A stretch of 64,000 nt of DNA, taken from NCBI GenBank assembly GCA_016081115.2, contig CM071932.1, positions 58,125,639 through 58,189,638 on the forward strand. Reading direction: 5' to 3'. The notes under the pieces are model-generated. The model was not told the origin of the DNA. It saw only the letters and a list, made by a program, of their open reading frames with translations, and made no database searches. The stretch's first letter is position 1. Each line of letters starts with the position of its first letter. This document shows positions 55,501 to 64,000 of the stretch, piece after piece. The translations under genes and the position numbers were made by a program. The DNA is from Rehmannia glutinosa (lineage: Eukaryota > Streptophyta > Magnoliopsida > Lamiales > Orobanchaceae).

Positions 55501-57092
55501 GCACACTATCACGCATCAGACCTCCTGTTTTTCACTCAAGCACCATTGTTCCAAATGATTTTGATTTTGACGTGTATGGCCATCACCGCAAGCAATGTGA
55601 AGAATCACCTGAAGTTCGAGAAGTGTTCAAGGCACTCTTTGCTTGAGGTTGAACGGATGGAGAGGCATCGAGCCTCTTTGGACATGCGATCGACAACAGA
55701 GATGCCAACCTTACAACCGACACGAGAGGCATCACAATCGGGATAAAGGAATGGTGGCAACAAAAAGAATCAATGCGTGTGGAACAGGAGATACTTGAAC
55801 TTTGTTCAACAAGTCATTGGTGTGGAGAGTCGAAAATGCCGATGCAAAAACGAAGCCGAGAGAACACATTGAGCATATGCATGAAGCTCACACTACCGAA
55901 ATCAAGCCGCATGAAGCATGAGCAAAATACAAATGATATACGGCGTTTGGAAGAACACATGACTAGAAAATTCAGCCTTCTCATGGGCCGAGATGAAGCG
56001 ATTTCAAAGTCCAACGCTACTCGACCAATTCGTCTTTTACAACGCAGCAGACTTGAAGCGTAAACTTCGACTATCCGCGAACTCGATTTCATGCTTGCCA
56101 AAGATGTTTCTGGGGTTCCTCTATCCTTTGATGATGCCAAAAGGGGAAGAGGAATACCTTAAAGCGAAAAAAATCAAGTCAAAAGAAAGGAGCAAATGAG
56201 AAGGGAACAAGCGAGAAGAGAAAATCAGTGAGGAAGTCTTGAAACGAGAAGAAAGGAAAGCTTGTTGAGGGGAAGGATCGCAGATGTGACATTGATGATT
56301 GCACAAACCCCAACAAGGTCCTCACACATGACATTATAAGCGAAAACTCCCGTGACTCTGCCACTCCAACACTCTGCTTTGTATCTATGGTGAGAAGAGA
56401 AAAGCAATTGAAGCGGGGATGAAGGAAGTGGAAGGAAGAATGGATGCCAGGGTGATGAACATCTTGAAAGAACATGGAGGCATTCCGGTTGACGGAGAGA
56501 CACGTATGCCATTTCGTATGTCGGACAGAGCCACGATCAACGATGAATTTAAAACACTTTCGAATCGAGGGATACTTTGCAAATATGTCCATGGCTCAAG
56601 CTTGGGACTTGTATCTTGGGAAAAAGGTCTCACCTTATGTGAAGAAGGCGACAGCGTGAGCAGACTTCTTAGCGATCACTCTGCTGGTCACTCCGCTAGT
56701 CACTCGATTGGGAAGAAGAAGACCCAAAGACAAAGATACGCCCGCAGGTAGAGGAAGAAGCGATGAGTGGAGGAAGAAGCTTGGACCTAAGCCTCTGCCC
56801 AAGAATATTGAATACGTAGATCCAGGGAAGAAAGGAGGGATCTCTTTGGGCCGGGCTTGACCAAGTGGCAAATTTAAAAGTGGCTAAATCTAACGCCGAG
56901 TATGCAAAGAGATTAGAAGAAGAAAACAAGAGACAAACTCGGCTATGGCGGAGAGACAGAAAGATTAAGAAAAGATGAAGCCGCCAGGAAAGCATATGAG
57001 AAGAAAAAAGAAGGCAAATGACGAGAAAAAAAAGAGAAGAAGAGAAGAAGATCTTTGATCAAGATGAAAGAAGGAGACAATGAAGGAGATGA
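52561..57092 (+). pseudogene. Extra downstream gene of element D, broken
   Basis: The N-terminal 80 codons (52561-52800) are intact and identical in protein to A: MAPTYDFTKLGKQIHTGSTV through YVEEVAQFYVNAEIHDEGIK. The frame is lost at gtcatcttcacg, where A and B have extra bases. Later landmarks: FKEDGSFGGS (53150), basic Pro/Arg-rich disordered segment (53330-53730), YPDIQNRLREWRKWKLSKSR (53905-53965), acidic SSDDA region (about 55205-55230), coiled coil RLEEHMTRKFSLLM (55940-55990), SFDDAKRGE (56136), VEGRMDARVMNILKEHGGI (56425-56485) and the C-terminal charged coiled coil to TGA 57090-57092. No hydrophobic membrane segment is visible in the recovered pieces. Confidence 0.7.
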
Positions 57093-57361
57093 AGTGTTCT
57101 TTGTCCAACACTTCATGTATTTTATTATGTAAATACATACAATGTAAGTCTTCGTAATAAAGTTATAAATTTTTTTTTTTGTGAAGACAATTATATACTC
57201 GATACACTTTGTAAACAAATTGTGTTAAGTACAAGAATGATATGATCAATAAAAAGATTGATTCTAAGCATACATTCTATGTCAATACACTATCTCGTAT
57301 GTATCTTTGTTATTTGCATCTTTGTATGGTTTACGTTTTGGCATCATCAAAAAGGGGAAAT
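57093..57361 (+). promoter_or_regulatory. 3' region and polypurine tract of element D
   Basis: AATAAA near 57157 and 57248; TTTTGGCATCATCAAA at 57336-57351; polypurine tract aaaaaggggaaat at 57349-57361. Hairpin arms 57339-57352 and 57385-57399. Confidence 0.8.
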
Positions 57362-58887
57362 TGTTAGGAATTTTATTGTTTAGATTTTGATGAATGCCAT
57401 GTAAAACTTAGAATAGAAAGTTGGCACCCCAATTCTTGTTGTAAAATGCATTGTAATAAATAGAGCCGCCAAGCCGAGTTAAGTCGCTACGCCCAACATG
57501 CAAGAAGACAAATCAAGATCGGAAGGAAAACTCTGTTGAGAGACAAATTGAGTATGACAAAGAAGAGTAGACGGGAACTCTATCAAGAAGCGGTGAGATG
57601 CAACTGAGTGGAGCATCGATCAAGTCAACTCAAGAAAAGCCAAGTCTCAAGTTGAGGTGTGACAAGAGTCATCCAATGATTGGAAGTCGACTCTAAGTCA
57701 CCTGGGAAAGCAAGGAAATGCAGATCAAGTCGAGATAATCAAAAGAACCGTTACCGTAAATCAAGAGATTTACTTAAACAAGTAATATCTCCATACCACC
57801 TTTCTTGGAGTGCTCAGTCCCGAGAAGCGTGCAAAAGGAATGAACCAATGGGAAGCACTACACCGTGTCGAACTCGAAAAGGTGAAAGAACAATTCATAC
57901 GAGGAAACGGCAATTCCAAGAACGCAAGCCAACGATCGCAAAGTGACTTTCAAAAATAAGCCTATCTCTTCAACGGGCAATTTTTTCGAAAGTTCATTAT
58001 AAAAGGCCGAGGAGATTGTTTGAGAAAAAAAGGATGACACACACGAGATAGACAAGCACATCGAAAAATCGAAACATTCTCAATCCCCAAGCCTACACTA
58101 CGAAGTACATCAATCCAACACTCACCGTGAAGGAAAGATAACTTCTATCGGTTGAAGAGGAAACTTTTGAAAACAAGGGGTCTACATTCCAGGAAGGATT
58201 GTAGAAAGGTTCAAGGTTGAACCAAGTCTTAAGCTTTTGGAGGGCTTGTGATCAAATCCAAAGAGCTTGAGCAAGTGAGTCAGAGTAACAAGGCGGATGC
58301 CCCGTGAAGAAGGCGAATCGTCACGAGAAGCCACCGAGTGATCAAGGCGTCTCATCGAGTCCCTAAGGATCAAGTCGGCCGTTGTGATCAAGACTTGTAT
58401 CGGACTGTTACCACTTTGTAAACCGATCATTACTTAGTGGATTCCTCCGGAGTTGGAGAAGAGAGGAGTAGAAGAATTACCCCATCTTGAACCTCTATAA
58501 AAACTTTACTTGTGTCATTTACATTTCAAAGATTTAAATTCCTGCACTTTTAATCGCTTATATCTCACGATAAATTTGCTATCCATTTGATAATTTATAA
58601 GTACTAAATCAAGCTCTAAAATCTTGCTTAATCAAACTTAAGGGTGTTAAGTCTTCCAATAAAATAAAACCACGAATGAGTCAAATTATAGCAACAAAAT
58701 GAGTTACTCCATCAACACTCGAGTGAGTCATTGAGAGATTAACTCTCTTGAGTGACTAATTCGATCGTCCATCAAGGACACAAATGTGTAGAATCAACTC
58801 AGAGATTTAAAAGGACTAAATCGAAAATTTGGTAAGGTTTATTCAACCCCCTTCTAAACCTTACACTTACACCCCTTGGGACCTACA
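57362..58887 (+). repeat. 3' LTR of element D
   Basis: 1,526 bp, TG...CA, near-identical to the 5' LTR outside short clustered differences. Confidence 0.95.
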
Positions 58888-59107
58888 TGCTTAAAATAGA
58901 TCGTTTTATTGATCATAGCATTCTTGTCCTTTACATAGCTGTTTTCATTTGGTATCGAGCATTCCTTATCGTGAGCAATATACATGTCTAAGCTAAGATA
59001 CAATAATACATACAGAGAAAAATTACAGAAATTCACTAAGTATATTACAGACGACTTACATGATTGTATTTACAATAGTAATACACGAAGGGGTTCGCAT
59101 CAACACT
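58888..59107 (-). other. 3' untranslated region of element E, gene-side piece
   Basis: The first five bases (tgctt, 58888-58892) are the right copy of D's duplication. On the minus strand the region has GATCAATAAAACG (a polyadenylation-type AATAAA near 58905) and the cttcgtgtatta..tgtaaatac block just after the stop codon, as in A-D. Confidence 0.75.
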
Positions 59108-62100
59108 TCAACGCCTTCGCTGCTTCCTTCCTCTTTCTTCTTCAGCTCTCCTTCGCTCCTCATCGTCATCAGCTCTCTTCCTCTTTTTCTCTTCTTCTTT
59201 CCTCATTTTCTTCTTTTCATAGGCCCGTTTGGAAGCATCATCCCTTTGCTTCCTCGCAAGCCATTCTTGTGTCTGCCTTTCATTTTCTTCTTCTTGTCTT
59301 CTTACTGCCTCAACGTTCTTCCTCTCCACTTCTAGGTTGTCAAGGTAGTCGTGTCCAGCCCAGTAGATCAGGCCTTTCTTGTCAGGATCTATGTATTCAA
59401 CGTCCTTGGGTTTTGGTCGAGGTAGGGAACCTCTTCCACCACCACTTCTTCCTCTACCTAACTTAGCTCTTCCTCTGCCTCTGAGTGTGTACTGCACGGG
59501 AGTCTTGACTTTCGGTGATCGCTTTCAGTGAGTGATCATTGGAAGATCTGCTTTCACTTCATCACACAATGCTAAACCTTTCTCCCAGTACAAATCCCAG
59601 GCTTGGGCCAGAGCCATTCCTTGGAAATAGCCTTCTGATTCAAGAGTCTTAAAGTCCTCGATACATCTAGGCTCAGTTCCATTATCGCATCGTATCGCAT
59701 CCTGATCCTTTCCTGCTGGAATACCACCAAATTGTCTCATCAAGTTCTGAACGCGAGCATCCTATTTTTTAGTTAACTCCGCAAACTATGCTTCAATAAT
59801 CTTCCTTTTCTCTCGCCATTGGCACAACAACATGCTCGATTGGTAGAGTCACAGGGGAGTTTTCTGAGTATAGAGACAGAATTTGACCTTCTTTGAGGGG
59901 TTTCATCTAACATCAAAGTCAGGTCCTTCGAACTTTCCCCCTCAGTTGCTTTACCCTTCTTCACAGCTGCGTCTTTCTTCTCAGCTGCGTCTTTCTTCTG
60001 TTTTTCTTCTTTCAATCCCTTTAGGGACTCCTCTTCCCCCTTTTTGGCATCATCAAATGAGAGAGGGACCCCAGGGAACATGCTTCAAAGGAGAAAGTCC
60101 AGTCAGTTAATCATGGAATCGTGCTTGGAGTCTGCTGCATCAGATGCGGTTCGAATCTCCGATCGAATTTCCTTAGACTCGGCTCTCACTATCTTCATTT
60201 CAGCCATGAGTAGGCTGAATTTGTCATTCATTGCATTTTCGAGTCTGAGGATTTCATTCTTATGAAAATGTTGCAACAGCTCCATATCATTTTTGTGAGA
60301 CTGGGTTATTCTTTCAATGTAGTCCTTCATCCTCTGCCTGATCATGGAGTTATCCGCACTCCATACGAGCATTCTTCCATATAAGGCTTTGAAGTATCGT
60401 ACTTGGTCGATTCTCATTGCAGTCTGCTGTTGAGTCTATTCCCAAATTCACACCACGATCCCTCTCAAGTCTGCTATGAGAGTGGCATCGCGATTGTCCA
60501 GGCGTAAATCCAGTGAGGCCTAGTGTCGTTCAATCTTCTCAATCTCCTCACAGAGCTTCTTGAAGATTTCACGAATTTCAGCTGTCTCGCCCGATTCAAC
60601 TGTCGGCCACTCTGTGTTGAAATCAAAGTCTGCTGGAACAATCGTGTTGGTGGGAATGATGGGATCTTCTCTTACAGTGTATCTTCCTAGTTCAGCAGCT
60701 ATCTCTTCCTCGGATGCAGGCAGGTCCTAGGTGAATGGAAACATGTCTTGAAAGACATCATTGCACACATAGGGAATCTCTGGGTCTCGTCCCTTCGTTG
60801 CTGTCCCTTATTGTGGTTGAGTGGATTTAGCTCTCAATGCCTCTGCTGCGGCAGCTTCATCGGCAATGTTCACAGTTGTGTGAGCCTGTGATGGAGCTGA
60901 CGGAGTCGTTCTGCTGCAGCTGTGGAAGCCTGTGCAGATGACTCGGTTCCAGCTGGGGATTTTGGAATGTTTTGCCCAGTTGACTGAGCCTCAGCTGTCT
61001 TAACAACTTCCTCGGTCTTAGTAGACTTTTATAATTGAATTCCCTCTTCCTCGGCTGTATCATCAGCGTCATCGGATGATGATGAGACTTGCGGAGTCGG
61101 CTCATCATCAAAATTAAACTTTGTGCGAGCCATTTTCTCACTGATTTGGCTCTTAGTTTTGAGAACATCCTCACCTGGGTCCGTAGGATTGCCAAGCGGA
61201 GTGGACTCAACTTCATCTTCTTATCCCAAAAATGATGTATCCAGGTTCTCTTGGGAGTCATGAAGAACGCTTATCTTTTTTCTGTATCAACGATGTGTAC
61301 TAGAGGAATGTTCTGGTTTAAACCCTTACCCAGGGAAGTCTCAACCTCCCTTGGGCCTTCAATACCCCCAGCAGACTCAATTGCTGTGAGGCCTTCTGTG
61401 TTCCCTTCGACAGTCTCAACTATCTTAGGGTCTTCGATAATGGCATCCGTCGGGGTCTCAACCCCTTGGATTGTACTTTCTATACCCAGAGTGTTAACTC
61501 CTGGGACACTGCCATCCTTTCCCTCGGCTGCATCAGCAATGTCATTGGCCTTCAGAGCGAGAGACATTTCACCGAGAGACAGTCAACTCTCCGAGATCCG
61601 AATGTCACTCTGCTTTTGTTCACTTTCTTTCTCAACTTCGCCTCCTTGCTTCAAAGATGAGTCTCCCATAGCAACCCGCAACCTGTTGTGGTGGAGAGAG
61701 TTTCCCCTCGGCTCACTCACCGATGATTGACTGATGTGGGGTCACTCTTCTCCCGGAGATGCGGCTTTATCCATTGAGTTCTCGGCCCACCGCGCGCGGT
61801 GTGAGAACACCTTCTTCGGGGTTGGGTCGGCTTGGGTGCCCAACTTCCCGACTTCATTGCCAACTCCTTGACCATCCTCGATTGTGCAGGGCGTGGTTGC
61901 GAATGTCCGATGCAATCTGATGTACCACTCCCAGAGGATCAATCTGCAGGAAAGATTGTGAGGACTCTCCTAGGCCTTCAAACAGACGCTGCTCATGCAT
62001 GGCTCTGGATTCCCTCAAAGCCTGTTGCATCTCTGACTTCTCGGCTGCAGAAGTGGGATCCATATCCTCATCACTTTCTAAGAGCAAATCAATATGTGAG

Positions 62101-63810
62101 TGAGTATGCTCATGAGAGCCTCGTAAATTGGCACATCTTGGATTTTTCCAAGGCTCGGGCTTGCTCGGCAGCTCTCTCCTTTTCTTCCTCTTTCAATATG
62201 TGGAGGATATCCATGCAACTGTCTTTATCTAGGGCAGATCGAACGTCATTTACGCAGAGGAGTCAGAGAAGCTCTTCTTCTTCTTTAATAAACTGAGGGC
62301 GAGTGAAATGTATCCTTGAGTGATCTAGCTTCCATGCTCTCCATTTCCTCAAGAGACGTTGAATATCTAGATAGATGGGAATACATGATTACATCATCAT
62401 CATCTTCACCTTCACCTCCACTTTCCTAATGGGAGGTAGAAGACTTTGCTCTTTCTCGGAAGATTCATCGGTTGTAGGAGGAGAGACAACATTTTCGGCA
62501 AGAGCTCAATTGTCTCTGTTTGCTTCACTCTCCTAAGTCAAGTCTTTCGCACAATTAGGTCTTCAACAGTCTCTATTGATCATCCTCGTGAGACTTTGTG
62601 GATTCATCAATAACTTCAGAGACCGCTCTTCCCCGAATGTCGCCTCTGTGGATTCGATTGTCTTTTCAAGTTCAGGTCACCTGAATAACCGTCTCTTCCT
62701 TGATGGGAGCAGAGGAACTTCTGGTTCAACATCCTCTGGATCCTCAAAAGTGAACGCTTTTGGGTTTTTCTTAGAGGCAGCTGCCTTTCTCGTCTTGGTA
62801 GTCCTCTTCTTCTTAACGACTAGAGAAGGGATTTGAGATTCCTTCTCAGTCTCTGCTGCGGGTAGGAGTCTCGACTGCTCGGGCAGAGTCTCGATCGGGC
62901 GGGGGACTCGGTGGGGAGGGGTGCTGTGGCTGATCTTTGCGGAGCAGTGCTTTCTTTGTGTTAGCTGCAGGGGCAGCTCTCTTATTCGGGGGAGGGGTCT
63001 CAGCTGTGTCTTCGGGGTCAGCTGATTCTCCCTCACTGGTATATGCTTTCTTCGTGTGAGCTCTCTTCCTCGGGCACCGAAAAGGTTTGCCACTGAACAT
63101 CCTCTTGTTCACGTGAAAGGGCTTGCCATGACGAAGAACAACACCCTTCACTTCCAGGTGGCCAATCACAAGGCCATATCCAAGTGAGCATCCAAAAGAC
63201 CCATCCTCCGTGAAGGTCTTGTTCATCACATTCAGCAGTCTGCTGTAGACAAACTCAGCCCGATTAACCTTCTTCCCTTGCATGATCTCACCATGATGAT
63301 CGGCTTTGTCTTGATAGCCGATTGAAGGCCGCCAAACTTCATGTCAACACATTTCGAGACGACATCCATAAGCTTGTGATAGTCATCCTTCAGCAACTTC
63401 TTATCAGCTGTGAAAACCACTTTAGCAGCACACTCGGGTTTGGCCACTTCTTCCATGCAACAGCCAAGTCGACATCAGCCTCGTAGATGTCTTTTGAGCC
63501 CTCTCGAGGGCAACAAGCGGTCTTTCGGCAAGGTCTTTTGCACTGAGTTTGATGACCTTGCTATGGATGAAAGATTTGATTTCTTCGTCCTGCACCTCTG
63601 CGTTGACGTAGAACATAGCTACCTCCTCAAGGTAGGTATGAGAATACTCCATAGTCAGAAAAGCCTTGAGACCAGACTTCTCCAACATCTCCGCTATCTT
63701 CAGAACCAAGTTCTCATCAACACCATGCTTTACCATTCAATCGAAATCCACTGAAGAACCAGTGTGGATTTGCTTCGAGAGTTTCACAAAATCGTACTTT
63801 GGAGCCATTT
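59108..63810 (-). pseudogene. Extra downstream gene of element E, nearly full length, few breaks
   Basis: About 4.7 kb from ATG at 63810 (MAPKYDFVKL) to TGA at 59108-59110. The N-terminal domain (63736-63050) has MVKHGVDENLVLKIAEMLEK, FYVNAEVQDEEIKSFIHSK and GDGSFGCSLGYGLVIGHLEV-type blocks ending HGKPFHVNKRMF. Then come a basic disordered part with KRAHTKKAY and KKKRTTKTRKAAASKK (63100-62700), acidic and Ser-rich stretches (62400-60900), a coiled coil (60417-60103; NAMNDKFSLLMAEMKIVRAE), SFDDAKKGEEESLKGLKEEK (about 60055) and a GRGRAK/GRGRSGGGRG-rich tail followed by a charged coiled coil ending RGRKQRRR (59497-59108). A two-base insertion near codon 11 and several other shifts break it. Long charged coils, basic clusters and no membrane helix suggest a soluble, perhaps nuclear or RNA-binding protein (inference). 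Confidence 0.75.
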
Positions 63811-64000
63811 CAGAGAGTTTTACCGATCGAAAAACGAGAACCTTACTTTGAGAGAACTTAGGATTTCAGAGAGAAAAATGCTTCTTTGCTTTGAAGATGA
63901 ACAGTTCGCGTAGTGAGAGAAATGCAAATTTCTGTATATAAAGGTCATGAAAGGACAAACTTCGGATTTTGAAATTTTTGATCAAAATCAACGGCTCAGA
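63811..64000 (-). promoter_or_regulatory. Promoter and leader of the element E extra gene
   Basis: On the minus strand TTTATATACAG (63933-63943) is followed about 30 bases on by TTTCTCTCACTACGCG and a pyrimidine/AG-mixed leader with TTTCTCTCTG, ending TGAAATGGC at the start. It is different in sequence from the A/B/D promoter but has the same architecture. Nothing else is visible up to the window edge. Confidence 0.6.

Larger units (their letters stand above)
44842..58887 (+). mobile_element. Ty1/copia (Sirevirus-like) retrotransposon D, nested in element E
   Basis: Complete 14,046-bp element with LTRs 44842-46385 and 57362-58887 and the same internal order as A and B. It is inserted head-to-head with E's transcription direction, inside E's 3' untranslated region, with a tgctt duplication. 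Of the three A-type elements it keeps the most intact RT frame. Confidence 0.95.
43205..64000 (-). mobile_element. Copia element E (diverged subfamily), 3' part only, interrupted by element D
   Basis: Minus-strand element. The 3' LTR is at 43205-44740, then the polypurine tract, 3' untranslated region (split by D), extra gene (59108-63810) and its promoter at the window edge. Pol, gag and the 5' LTR must lie right of 64000. LTR termini (tgttaggaaattt ... acctaca), the polypurine tract and the extra gene are homologous to A/B/D but clearly diverged. The five bases left of the LTR (ctatg, 43200-43204) would be the duplication; the partner is not visible. Confidence 0.9.

Noticed and set aside
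59108..63810. Reading the extra gene as a retroviral envelope
   Set aside because: Position fits, but no signal peptide, hydrophobic fusion segment or membrane anchor could be seen in the recovered frames of any copy.

Overview
This window is plant nuclear DNA, most likely from a eudicot's repeat-rich heterochromatin. I find no intact host protein-coding gene and no rRNA or tRNA gene. Almost everything is nested LTR retrotransposons, plus one interval of about 5.9 kb (37297-43204) holding older DNA-transposon remnants, short hairpin repeats and tandem repeats.

Layout. (1) An old Ty3/gypsy element (G, minus strand) runs from its 5' LTR at 36355-37291 leftwards off the window. Two later insertions split it. 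(2) Element C (28997-35513, plus; TSD ctcct) sits inside G's gag. (3) Element A (547-28359, plus; TSD accct) sits between G's nucleocapsid and protease. (4) Element B (14157-28118, plus; TSD agtct) is nested in A's 3' LTR. (5) From 37297 to 43204 there are two copies of a GC-rich hairpin repeat, a candidate FAR1/MULE-type transposon remnant and simple or tandem repeats. (6) Element E (43205 to beyond 64000, minus) is inserted in a 44-bp tandem repeat. (7) Element D (44842-58887, plus; TSD tgctt) is nested in E's 3' untranslated region. All four fully contained elements have perfect 5-bp target duplications, so the order of insertion is clear: G before A and C, A before B, E before D.

A, B and D are near-identical Ty1/copia elements of about 14 kb with LTRs of about 1.53 kb. 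Their gag-pol resembles the Sirevirus lineage: initiator-Met-type primer site, UBN2-like gag, zinc knuckle, a long coiled-coil linker with a DKTGLGF motif, then protease, integrase, RT and RNase H. C and E belong to two diverged subfamilies of the same group. All five carry, downstream of pol, a very long extra gene (about 4.5 kb, 1,450-1,570 codons) with its own TATA box, CT-rich leader and AATAAA-bearing 3' region. Its product has a globular N-terminal domain, long disordered basic/acidic segments and charged coiled coils, with no membrane segment visible. C has lost PBS, gag and pol but keeps most of this gene.

Three signals go beyond routine annotation. The first is the independently promoted extra gene. 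The second is a 16-bp inverted motif that recurs inside the extra gene and beside the polypurine tract, with a hairpin spanning the 3'-LTR junction in all five elements. The third is that reading-frame breaks in A, B and D cluster at CAG/CTG (CHG) sites, which suggests either methylation-linked sequencing error or an unusual mutational process. Because of those breaks no gag-pol or extra gene is intact as written; these are annotated as pseudogenes, though some breaks may not be real.
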